DNA from: Lachnospiraceae bacterium
GTDB lineage: Bacteria; Bacillota; Clostridia; Lachnospirales; Lachnospiraceae
DNA: 41,024 nucleotides
Direction: 5' to 3'
NCBI GenBank assembly: GCA_017482205.1
Contig: JAFUNK010000005.1
Location: 1 to 41,024 of the forward strand
The notes beneath the pieces are model-generated. The model was not told where the DNA came from. It did no database searches and saw only the letters and a list, made by a program, of their open reading frames with translations. A program made the translations under genes and the position numbers. Positions 18,577-25,936 of this stretch are shown piece after piece; position 1 is the stretch's first letter, and each line of letters opens with the position of its first letter.

Positions 18577-19734
18577 TTAAACCTTATCTCTCTTAGTACC
18601 GGCGGGCTTGGGACCCATAAACTGATAATAATAGGTCTTCATCATACCGTTATAAATCTTGCGGTTCTTATCCGCCTTGCGTCCTATATCCCGTTCCGCC
18701 TGTTCGTATGCGGTAATCAGATACATGCTCCATGCATCCAGTGCTGCATACCGCTCACCTATGGTTTTGTAAAGTGCCGGTAACGCTTCTTTCTCTTCCA
18801 GTCTCTCACCATAGGGAGGATTGGTAATAATAAAGCCATATTTCTTTGGATGACTTAATGCCTCCACACCTCTGCGCTGAAAATGTATCAATCTATCCAC
18901 TCCTGCCAGTTTTGCATTCTCTCTGGCAATATATACCATCTTGTCATCTATGTCATAGCCCTGAATATCGGTCTGGACAGATAAATCTACCAAATCGCCA
19001 GCTTCTTCCCTTGCATCCGCCCACAGACTCTTCGTAATCACATTGTCCCAGTTCATGGCCGTAAAATCCCGTTTCATCCCCGGTGCCATATTTGCTGCCA
19101 TCATGGCTGCTTCAATAGGAATCGTACCACTGCCGCAAAAAGGATCTACCAAAATACGGTCCCTCCTCCATGGAGTCAGCATAATCAACGATGCAGCCAG
19201 ATTTTCTGCAATAGGAGCTTTCGCAGTCAGCTTACGGTATCCTCTCTTGTGTAAGGACTCTCCCGTACTGTCCAAGCCTACGGTTACCTCATCTTTTAAC
19301 AAAAACACACGAATGGGATAACTATTACCGCTCTCTTCAAACCAATTAGTATGATAAACCTCTTTGAGACGTTCTACCATTGCTTTTTTCATAATGGACT
19401 GGATATCGGATGGACTGAATAATTTACTTTTCACACTACCGGCTTTTGCCACCCAGAATTTACCGTCTGCCGGAATATATTCTTCCCATGGCAACGCCTT
19501 GGTGCCTTGAAATAATTCTTCAAAGGTTTCTGCATGAAAACTGCCTACCTTTATCAAAATTCTCTCCGCAGAACGCAAAAAAACATTGGCCCGGCAAAGT
19601 GCCTCTTCATCTCCAAAAAAGGTAACCCTGCCATCCGTTACCTCGGTAACATCATACCCTAAATCTATAATTTCTCTCTTTAATACTGCCTCCATTCCAA
19701 AATGACAGGGGGCAATCAGTTCAAATCTTCTCAT
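18577..19734 (-). CDS. THUMP-domain class I rRNA methyltransferase (RlmL N-terminal/YpsC-like)
   Basis: A 385-residue protein that probably makes m2G in 23S rRNA, by relation to E. coli RlmL/YcbY. Residues 1-160 contain a ferredoxin-like and THUMP RNA-binding part (LIAPCHFGMEAVLKREI at the N-terminus). The methyltransferase domain has the SAM motif DPFCGSGTIPIEAAM and the catalytic ITNPPYGERL, the N-P-P-Y signature of base amino methylation. E. coli RlmL carries an extra RlmK half that is absent here, as is usual in Firmicutes. The downstream amidase-like gene starts 21 bp after its stop, so this is the first gene of the cluster. Confidence 0.92.
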   Translation of the reverse strand: MRRFELIAPCHFGMEAVLKREIIDLGYDVTEVTDGRVTFFGDEEALCRANVFLRSAERILIKVGSFHAETFEELFQGTKALPWEEYIPADGKFWVAKAGSVKSKLFSPSDIQSIMKKAMVERLKEVYHTNWFEESGNSYPIRVFLLKDEVTVGLDSTGESLHKRGYRKLTAKAPIAENLAASLIMLTPWRRDRILVDPFCGSGTIPIEAAMMAANMAPGMKRDFTAMNWDNVITKSLWADAREEAGDLVDLSVQTDIQGYDIDDKMVYIARENAKLAGVDRLIHFQRRGVEALSHPKKYGFIITNPPYGERLEEKEALPALYKTIGERYAALDAWSMYLITAYEQAERDIGRKADKNRKIYNGMMKTYYYQFMGPKPAGTKRDKV

Positions 19735-19892
19735 GTTTTATTATCCTTTATATATATGCCATTATAGTATATCATTTTTTCGGCAATCTTCCAATCTTTT
19801 TTTTGATATTCAAACAAATTTTAAAAAGCTGAATGCTCTTTTGTTATTTTTTACTGCATTTTCCATTAAAACATTTTGGTTTAAGACAAATT

Positions 19893-19920
19893 AACAAAAG
19901 GGAGCACCTAAGTGCTCCCT
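19893..19920 (-). terminator. Rho-independent terminator after the Asn-rich small gene
   Basis: On the minus strand AGGGAGCAC (19912-19920) pairs with GTGCTCCCT (19899-19907), followed by TTTTGTT. It stands 18 bases after the small-gene stop codon, which supports that gene as a real separate transcript. Confidence 0.85.
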
Positions 19921-19937
19921 CCTGCGCCATATCCGGC

Positions 19938-20069
19938 TTAGTAGTTATTCTGTTTGTTCTGATTGTTCTTATTCTGATTGTTTTTGTTCTGATTGTTGTT
20001 CTGGTTGTTGTTAGAGTTGTTGTTAGTACTGTTGCTGTACTTGTTCTGATTATCATTGTTATTAGACAT
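19938..20069 (-). CDS. Asn/Gln-rich small protein (43 residues)
   Basis: ATG at 20069 is preceded by AGGAGG eight bases upstream, the frame closes with TAA at 19938, and a strong terminator follows. The product starts MSNNNDNQNKYSN and continues as an almost pure mix of Asn, Gln and Lys, with repeated NNQNK units near the C-terminus. It ends in Tyr. There is no signal peptide, membrane segment or hydrophobic core, so it is expected to be disordered. Composition recalls gamma-type small acid-soluble spore proteins, but I cannot show homology. Codons use both AAC and AAT, as in a translated gene. It lies about 295 bp downstream of the DUF1700 gene. Confidence 0.72.
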   Translation of the reverse strand: MSNNNDNQNKYSNSTNNNSNNNQNNNQNKNNQNKNNQNKQNNY

Positions 20070-20271
20070 ATCAAAGTCCTCCTAAATGGTTTTTAGTTAC
20101 ACCAATAGTATGTCTAACCGATATAAAAACTATTCCAAAAAAATCATAGGACTTTTGTACTATTTTTATATTGCAATTAGTACTAAAGTATTATATAATA
20201 ATATCAGTGAACGAAATTGATTCCTCATCAATTTTTTCACAACCCTTATATATTATATTTATACTCCCCTC

Positions 20272-20302
20272 AATGAGTCGTCAGTCCCCCTGGCGGCTCA
20301 TT
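20272..20302. other. Long hairpin in the gap between the DUF1700 gene and the small Asn-rich gene
   Basis: Positions 20272-20284 pair with 20290-20302 over 13 bp (two G-T wobbles if read as RNA), with a pyrimidine loop. No T-run of useful length follows on either strand, so a terminator is uncertain. The rest of 20070-20363 is AT-rich with no other feature that I can support. Confidence 0.5.
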
Positions 20303-20363
20303 ACCTTTTATATGATTTATCCAAACTTCTCATTTTATATGAAGTGCTAATTTGCGTAAACTT

Positions 20364-20885
20364 TTAAGTGTTCTTTCTGACCAGCCTTACCAATAATACT
20401 ACAAGAATAACAGGAATCAATACCGGTGCAAGGAAGGATAATACTGAGAAAATAAGTCCAAACACCAAAAAGAGACAAATAAACACTACCAGTGCAATTA
20501 TCCAACCTGTATGGCTCTTTTTTCCCGTTTCATTCTGTCCGTACCCATTTCCCTGTGCATTTTGATATGTGCCTCTGCCGGTATTGTTATAACCCGTATT
20601 ATGATACCCGGTATTACCATAGCCTGCACTGCCATAAGTATTACTACCGGTCTCATTATATGTTTTACTATTTCCACCGGAGACATATTTTTTGCTTTCT
20701 GCAATATTACGTGCCAAAAGCCGGGGTTCACCCAAACCTTCCACTACCTCTGACTCTGTTTTTCCCATGCGTACCTGCGTATTGATATACTCCTCGTAGT
20801 ATTGCACATGCTCTGTTACTTCCTGTGCATTTACTCTGCTTGCTAAAGCCGCTCTTAATTCTTCTAAAAATTCTCTTTTTGACAT
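20364..20885 (-). CDS. DUF1700/HAAS domain membrane protein
   Basis: A 173-residue protein. The N-terminal 60 residues form a three-helix HAAS-like domain (SKREFLEELRAAL, EHVQYYEEYIN, then EVVEGLGEPRLLARNI). A low-complexity linker rich in Gly, Asn, Tyr and Thr with repeated GYxNTG units spans about 70-130. One or two closely packed hydrophobic helices end the protein, followed by VRLVRKNT. DUF1700 proteins often pair with PadR-type regulators or sit beside cell-envelope stress genes. No PadR gene is adjacent here. The ATG at 20885 has AGGGAG upstream and is preferred over the one six codons earlier. Confidence 0.85.
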   Translation of the reverse strand: MSKREFLEELRAALASRVNAQEVTEHVQYYEEYINTQVRMGKTESEVVEGLGEPRLLARNIAESKKYVSGGNSKTYNETGSNTYGSAGYGNTGYHNTGYNNTGRGTYQNAQGNGYGQNETGKKSHTGWIIALVVFICLFLVFGLIFSVLSFLAPVLIPVILVVLLVRLVRKNT

Positions 20886-20961
20886 AGTATTCTCCCTAAC
20901 CACAACACACTTCGTGTGCCCATCGCATCAAATAGCCCGGACACAGTTACCTTTTTATATA

Positions 20962-21005
20962 ATAAAAAAGGGCACGTTATATGGTATCTCCATTATAACA
21001 TGCCC
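20962..21005 (-). terminator. Rho-independent terminator of the sugar ABC operon
   Basis: A 12-bp stem (20970-20981 with 20994-21005, one G-T pair) is followed on the minus strand by TTTTTTATT. It lies 55 bp after the second permease stop codon. Confidence 0.85.
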
Positions 21006-21059
21006 GATTTTATCCGTAAATAAAAGGTAAGAAAAGGTATTATTAACTTTTTATAAAAC

Positions 21060-21965
21060 TTAGCCCTTTACAGCGCCGGCAACCATACCCTCGATAATCT
21101 TCTTACTGAAACAGAAGTACAGTACAACGATAGGGGACATGGTTAATAACATAGCTGACATAATCTTCGGATAGTCCGAAGCGAACTGTCCGGTAAACTG
21201 TGTCATTGCAAGAGGTACTGTCTGATACTTAGGTGCCTGCTGCAGAATTAACGCGAAGGAGAATTCATTCCAGCAGGAGAATACATTGATGATACCAACA
21301 GTTACCATGATAGGACGGCAAATCGGCATGATAATGCTGAATAATGTTCTGGTGAAAGAACTACCGTCAATAGCTGCTGCTTCTTCCAGAGCGTTAGGAA
21401 TTCCTTTTACGAAACCTTCTACAAGGAAGATTGCCATAGGAAGACCAAATGCTACATATGGAATAATCAGAGTAAACCACTGGCTTACTAAACCTTTGTC
21501 ACCAAAGCCTACGTTCTTAAATACAATGTAAATAGGAACTAACAGGGAGTGAACAGGAATCAGCATACCCATTAAGAACATGAGGTAAAGCACTCTGTTC
21601 AATTTAAATTTAACACGGGATAAAACATATCCCACGATAAAGCCAAAGAATACAATAAGCAATACGGAAAGAGTTGTTACATACAAACTGTTCCACATAG
21701 ACTCCGGCAACTTGTAGTCCGGGTTAGTCAAAATACGTACATAGTTTGCAAAAGTAGGCTCTTTAGGTAAGCCAATAATATCTGCGTTGAATACTCTCTT
21801 TTCCTTAAGGGAAGAATAGAACATCCAAACCAGAGGGAAGATACAGGTTAAGGAGAAAATCCATAACATTACATTTAAAAATGTACCAAGTACGCCTTTT
21901 TTAATCTTTGTACCAAGATCATTTTTTTCAACTTTTGTCATTTTAAACTTTTTTGCTTTAGCCAT
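21060..21965 (-). CDS. Carbohydrate ABC transporter permease, MalG type
   Basis: A 301-residue inner-membrane permease with six predicted helices. The cytoplasmic coupling motif EEAAAIDGSSFTRTLFSIIMPICRP matches the EAA loop that docks on the ATPase. The N-terminal lysine-rich stretch and the WMFYSSLKE segment are typical of CUT1 MalG-type subunits. It is the last gene of the operon: a 17-bp gap separates it from the MalF-type gene, with AGGAGG before its ATG. With the upstream binding protein it probably imports a beta-glucan oligosaccharide, judged from the neighbouring cellobiose phosphorylase. No ATPase gene is in the operon. Confidence 0.94.
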   Translation of the reverse strand: MAKAKKFKMTKVEKNDLGTKIKKGVLGTFLNVMLWIFSLTCIFPLVWMFYSSLKEKRVFNADIIGLPKEPTFANYVRILTNPDYKLPESMWNSLYVTTLSVLLIVFFGFIVGYVLSRVKFKLNRVLYLMFLMGMLIPVHSLLVPIYIVFKNVGFGDKGLVSQWFTLIIPYVAFGLPMAIFLVEGFVKGIPNALEEAAAIDGSSFTRTLFSIIMPICRPIMVTVGIINVFSCWNEFSFALILQQAPKYQTVPLAMTQFTGQFASDYPKIMSAMLLTMSPIVVLYFCFSKKIIEGMVAGAVKG

Positions 21966-21982
21966 TTTATCTCCCTCCTTTC

Positions 21983-22876
21983 TTATACTTCACTCTTCTT
22001 GGTCAGCAGTCCGATTAACCACTGGGAACCACCGATTACCAGTAAGCTCAATACGAAGATTGCAACGGAAATCGCACTACCGTAACCCATGTTGTTCTGC
22101 TGGAAGGATACCTGATATCCGTACATCGCCATAACCATGGAGGAATATCCGGGACCACCGGCCGTCATAACATAAATATTATCGAAGGCCTTCATGTTAC
22201 CTGCAATACAAAGGGTAATACATACAAGAATCGTGTTCTTTACTAAAGGAAGTACAATATAAATTGCACGCTGAATACCATTTGCACCGTCCAATTCTGC
22301 TACTTCGAAAATCTCTGTATCAATAGCGGAAATTGCAGAAAGCAGGATTACCATATAGTAACCGATCCACTGCCATACCAGAGGAATTGCCACAAGTAAC
22401 ATAACCAGGTCGGGCTCATTCAGCCATACCTTTTTTAAATCATCGCGTCCTATTGCCTCTAAGAACCAGTTAATAAGACCGCGGTTATAGTCATAAATCA
22501 TCTTCCAGATAAAACCGATGGATACTGCCGCTACTGTACTGGGGAAGAAACCAAAGGTTCTATGAATTCCTTTACATTTAACAAGCTTGGACTGAATCAT
22601 CAATACGAAGATGAATGCAATACCAATCTGTCCTACAATACATACTAAAACTAAGAAAATATTGTGTTTAAATGACATCCAGAATGTAGAGTCATTAAAT
22701 AATGTTATATAGTTGGTAATACCATTAAAGGTTTTTACAGGACCGCCTTTCCACTCAAAAAAGCTGTATACCAAAGCGGTTACCAGAGGCACAAATACCG
22801 AAAATACAAATATTACTACAGGGACTATTAAGTACGCAAACAGCGTTCTGTTTTTGGGTCTTATCGCATTAGTCAT
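21983..22876 (-). CDS. Carbohydrate ABC transporter permease, MalF type
   Basis: A 297-residue six-helix permease of the CUT1 family. The N-terminus RPKNRTLFAYLIVPVVIFVF and the EAA loop EVAELDGANGIQRAIYIVLPLV are characteristic. The start at 22876 (MTNAIR) follows a purine-rich AAGGAGG site. An ATG seven codons earlier reads straight through that ribosome site and is rejected. It lies between the binding protein gene and the MalG-type gene. A GC-rich hairpin in the upstream gap probably lowers its expression relative to the binding protein. Confidence 0.94.
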   Translation of the reverse strand: MTNAIRPKNRTLFAYLIVPVVIFVFSVFVPLVTALVYSFFEWKGGPVKTFNGITNYITLFNDSTFWMSFKHNIFLVLVCIVGQIGIAFIFVLMIQSKLVKCKGIHRTFGFFPSTVAAVSIGFIWKMIYDYNRGLINWFLEAIGRDDLKKVWLNEPDLVMLLVAIPLVWQWIGYYMVILLSAISAIDTEIFEVAELDGANGIQRAIYIVLPLVKNTILVCITLCIAGNMKAFDNIYVMTAGGPGYSSMVMAMYGYQVSFQQNNMGYGSAISVAIFVLSLLVIGGSQWLIGLLTKKSEV

Positions 22877-22924
22877 CCCTCTCCTCCTCCTTATCATTAC
22901 GTTTTTAAATCTGCTTAATAATTA

Positions 22925-22959
22925 CGGTACCAATCGGGCACAGGGCCCAACTGGTACCG
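22925..22959 (-). other. Intercistronic hairpin between binding protein and permease genes
   Basis: CGGTACCA (22925-22932) pairs with TGGTACCG (22952-22959), and a partly paired G/C-rich interior sits inside. There is no T-run, so it is more likely an mRNA-stabilising or partial-attenuation structure than a full terminator. Such hairpins are usual after sugar-binding protein genes, which need more product than the permeases. Confidence 0.6.
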
Positions 22960-23002
22960 CATCATTTACCCGTTAATTAAATTTAAACCGGTATACTATG
23001 AA

Positions 23003-24424
23003 TTAGTAGTTAGCTTCGTATGCTGCCTGAGCGTTAGCTGCAACATCTTCGGGAGCCATATCACCATTCATCATAGCCTGCATATCAGCGTTCAGGATAC
23101 CCCAAACTGCAGAAGATACGTAGGAGTCATAGATTTCACAAGCTTCGGTATCAACATAAGACCAGTTGTAGAAATCAACATCCCACTGATCGAACTTGCT
23201 CCAGTCAACTTCAGGAGCTGCGGTTAATCCGCCCAGAGCGTAGTTCTCAGCAACGAATGCAGAGAATTCAGGACCGGTTAAGGTGTAAGCTAAATCAAGA
23301 GCTGCTTCTAACTTAGCAGGATCTTCTGCTACTGCAGGGTTGATAGCTACAGCGTAACCAAGACCGATGTTCTGGCTGTTTCTCTGATGAGCTGCATCTG
23401 CGGACTGAGGAAGAACTGCGAAACCAGTGTTGGTGTACAGATCAGAACCCATTTCCTTCAGAGTAGCGCCTACGTAAGAAACGTCCCAGTTACCACCGAT
23501 GAATGCGGTAGCATCGCCGGAGATGTAGTATTCACGAGCATCTTCGTTAGATACTGCATTGAAGTCAGCGTTGAAGATTTCAGTGTCGTTGAACAGTCTC
23601 TGAGTTTCAGCAAGTGCTGCTACGAATTCAGGATCAGTGAACTTAGCGCCGCCCTTGTTGATGATAGACAGATACCAGTCGGGACCGGTGTAACGGTCAG
23701 CCAGAGTAGAGATGAAGCAAGAGTTTGCCTGCCACTGTCCGCTGTTACCGAAAGCGATAGGAGTCTTACCGGAAGCGATGATGTCAGCTGCCTTAGCTTC
23801 TACGTCTGCCCAAGTTGTAGGGAATGTATCACCCCATACAGTCTTGTCGTACATAACTACGGTACAAGTACCACCAGTCAGAACAGGAAGACCGTAAATC
23901 TTGCCTTCAGCATCCTTGAAAGGAGTGAAGTAAGCCTGATTGTAATCAGCATAGTAAGGAGATGCTTCAATGTAAGAAGTCATATCCAGAACCAGACCCT
24001 GCTCAGCCCATGCCATGGTGTTCATACCCTGAAGTAAGAATACGTCAGGCAGGTCGTTAGCGTTTGCTAAAGTTGCGATCTGAGTCTTGTAGTCATCATT
24101 TGCAAGTACGTTCTCTTCTACAGTGATGTCAGGATGAGCTGCGATCCAGTTAGCCAGAACAGTTCTGAAACCGTCGGAACCACCGTTACCCTGAGATTCT
24201 TCAGAAGTAGAGTAGTGCATGATAGAAAGTGTACCGGTGTAACCGGTTGCTGCTGTGTCACCAGCGTTGTCTGCTGCAGGAGCAGAAGAATCAGCTGCAG
24301 GTGCAGAAGAATCAGCTGCAGGTGCAGAGCTGTCGGTTGTGGTATTGTCACCGCCGCCACAGCCGGTAAGCATTGTTGCTACCATAGCAACGGTAAGTAA
24401 AATACCTAATGCTTTTCTTTTCAT
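23003..24424 (-). CDS. Extracellular sugar-binding lipoprotein of an ABC importer (SBP family 1)
   Basis: A 473-residue lipoprotein with signal peptide MKRKALGILLTVAMVATMLTGC; the lipid-modified cysteine is C22. A spacer follows with three tandem SSAPAAD units (about residues 32-52), a flexible linker off the membrane. The mature part begins LSIMHYSTSEESQG and has the two-lobe SBP_bac_1 pattern: LPDVFLLQG, KIYGLPV, WADVEAKAADI and aromatic residues near the C-terminus for sugar stacking. AGGGAGG precedes the ATG. It lies 62 bp downstream of lacI and upstream of the two permeases. Ligand inferred from context: cellobiose or a longer beta-glucoside. Confidence 0.93.
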   Translation of the reverse strand: MKRKALGILLTVAMVATMLTGCGGGDNTTTDSSAPAADSSAPAADSSAPAADNAGDTAATGYTGTLSIMHYSTSEESQGNGGSDGFRTVLANWIAAHPDITVEENVLANDDYKTQIATLANANDLPDVFLLQGMNTMAWAEQGLVLDMTSYIEASPYYADYNQAYFTPFKDAEGKIYGLPVLTGGTCTVVMYDKTVWGDTFPTTWADVEAKAADIIASGKTPIAFGNSGQWQANSCFISTLADRYTGPDWYLSIINKGGAKFTDPEFVAALAETQRLFNDTEIFNADFNAVSNEDAREYYISGDATAFIGGNWDVSYVGATLKEMGSDLYTNTGFAVLPQSADAAHQRNSQNIGLGYAVAINPAVAEDPAKLEAALDLAYTLTGPEFSAFVAENYALGGLTAAPEVDWSKFDQWDVDFYNWSYVDTEACEIYDSYVSSAVWGILNADMQAMMNGDMAPEDVAANAQAAYEANY

Positions 24425-24486
24425 TTTTGTTTTCCTCCCTTAAAAATATAGGTTATTTATATTAAGACTTATGTCCTAATACCGTA

Positions 24487-25497
24487 TTAAATGCGTCCTA
24501 CCGTCTTTCCGGTATAGACCTCACCACCAATTACGACCTGTTCCACAATTGTTGTCTTCGGGTTTTCAATCAGACTTATCAATTTTTCACCGGCCTGTGC
24601 ACCGATGCGGTCTGTATTCTGTCTGAGTGTGGTAAGCTGCGGTTCTATATGCCTGCCTACCCTGATACCGTCATACCCTGCTATGGAAATATCCTCCGGG
24701 ATACGAAGCCCCTTTTCTTTGATAACGTTCATTCCTCCAAAACTGGAGAAATCATCGGGATATAAAATACAGGTGGGTGGTTCTTTTAACTTCAGCAGTT
24801 CTTTGGTTGCCCTGCCGGCTCCTTTAGTATCCCTATACGCCGCTTCTCTAACATATTCGTCCGGAACAATGAGTCCCAACTCCTCGGCTGTCTTATAAAA
24901 AGAAGAAAGGCGACTGCGGGTTACTGCCGAATCCGCTCCGTGTATATAAGCCACTCTGCGATGTCCCTGTTCATATATATAAGTAACCAGCTCACGCATT
25001 CCTTTCACATTGTCAGAAACAATAACTGTCTTGTTGCAAAATACGTAATCCACTGTTACTAATGGGATATCACTTTTTACCAGTTCTTCCACTTCCGGGT
25101 CTGAAAAATCCACACAGGCAATCATAACTCCGTCGAACCCTCTGTATCTGCAATGCTCCAGATATGTCATCCGGTTCTTTCTGTTCTTACTGGCATTGAG
25201 GAATGTAATGTCATATCCTCTGGCCTCCACGGTCCGTTTGAAACTGTCCAACACATCCGCAAAATAGTCATGGGTCAATCCGCTCATCGCTTCATCTGCA
25301 AACAGCACGCCTACATTATATGTACGGTTTGTCTTTAAAGCTCTCGCAGACGAGTTAGGAAAGTATCCCAGTTCCTTGGCAACCTGCCTGATATGTGTTT
25401 TTGTTTCTTCTCCGATATCCTTGTGGTTATTAAGTGCCTTACTGACCGTAGCAATACTGACACCGCACACTCGGGATATATCCTTCATCGAAGCCAT
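24487..25497 (-). CDS. LacI family transcriptional regulator of the cellobiose locus
   Basis: A 336-residue repressor. The helix-turn-helix at the N-terminus reads MKDISRVCGVSIATVSKALN with a hinge helix at NSSARALKTN. The periplasmic-binding-protein-like sensor domain follows: VGVLFADEAMSGLTHDYF, then GVMIACVDFSDPEV, VDYVF, YIHGADSAVTRSR and AGYDGIRVGRHIEPQLTTLRQ. It precedes the ABC genes on the minus strand and is divergent from the phosphorylase gene. A palindromic LacI-type operator lies downstream of the phosphorylase promoter. It probably represses both arms until the imported sugar, or a product of it, binds. Confidence 0.93.
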   Translation of the reverse strand: MASMKDISRVCGVSIATVSKALNNHKDIGEETKTHIRQVAKELGYFPNSSARALKTNRTYNVGVLFADEAMSGLTHDYFADVLDSFKRTVEARGYDITFLNASKNRKNRMTYLEHCRYRGFDGVMIACVDFSDPEVEELVKSDIPLVTVDYVFCNKTVIVSDNVKGMRELVTYIYEQGHRRVAYIHGADSAVTRSRLSSFYKTAEELGLIVPDEYVREAAYRDTKGAGRATKELLKLKEPPTCILYPDDFSSFGGMNVIKEKGLRIPEDISIAGYDGIRVGRHIEPQLTTLRQNTDRIGAQAGEKLISLIENPKTTIVEQVVIGGEVYTGKTVGRI

Positions 25498-25551
25498 ATT
25501 GCTATCCCCTTCTCAGTCGCACAAATAACTTAATCGTTTTCGGCTTACTTA

Positions 25552-25580
25552 ACTATACAACACGTTTGATAATTTTGCAA
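25552..25580 (-). promoter_or_regulatory. Predicted sigma-A promoter for lacI and the ABC operon
   Basis: On the minus strand TTGCAA (25575-25580), a 17-bp spacer and TATAGT (25552-25557). The spacer contains AAACGTGT, a near-palindrome similar to the operator on the other side of the intergenic region, so autoregulation is plausible. The leader to the lacI ATG would be about 50 nt. Confidence 0.65.
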
Positions 25581-25820
25581 TACTTTTTAGATATTTTTTA
25601 TGCATATTTTATACTTTTGGCAATCTTATACATTTTGAACAAGGGCATTTTTATCTATTTGCACAGTTTTTTGTAGCATTTCGTCCATAAAACTCTATTT
25701 TTGCAATTCGTTTTTTTGTCAGGTTGATGATTTTACCCATTCTTTTTACTTTCTACATATATAGAAAACTCTTTTTTCGTCAAACTGCCAAAAAAGTCCC
25801 CTCTGCTTCAAACATTTATA

Positions 25821-25849
25821 TTGCATTCCGCATATATCTTGTGTATAAT
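25821..25849 (+). promoter_or_regulatory. Predicted sigma-A promoter for cellobiose phosphorylase
   Basis: TTGCAT (25821-25826), a 17-bp spacer and a perfect TATAAT (25844-25849). Transcription would start near 25856. The divergent lacI promoter lies about 240 bp away; the AT-rich sequence between (25581-25820) shows no gene. Confidence 0.75.
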
Positions 25850-25876
25850 TTGAGGTATAGAGTTGCAGTGTTTTAC

Positions 25877-25888
25877 TTAAACGTTTAA
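25877..25888. promoter_or_regulatory. LacI-type operator
   Basis: TTAAACGTTTAA is a perfect 12-bp palindrome with the central CG typical of LacI/GalR operators. It lies about 20-32 bases downstream of the predicted start site of the phosphorylase gene and before its ribosome site, a position suited to roadblock repression. The adjacent LacI protein is the obvious candidate; a CcpA-like regulator could also use this core. Confidence 0.75.
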
Positions 25889-25936
25889 CCCATTGCAATA
25901 TCAACAAAAAATAATAATGAAAAAGGAGAGTCAATC

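Noticed and set aside
19844-20096. Longer open frames on either strand across the Asn-rich gene
   Set aside because: These arise from the repetitive AAC/CAG codons read in other frames; only the 43-residue frame has a ribosome site and terminator.
22877-22897. Upstream ATG for the MalF-type permease, like the one for the island ATPase at 39568
   Set aside because: Both would read through the AGGAGG ribosome site; the following ATG is properly spaced.
25581-25820. Possible riboswitch or small RNA in the long gap of the cellobiose locus
   Set aside because: Only AT-rich sequence without a stable fold or terminator was seen; promoters and an operator explain the conserved parts.
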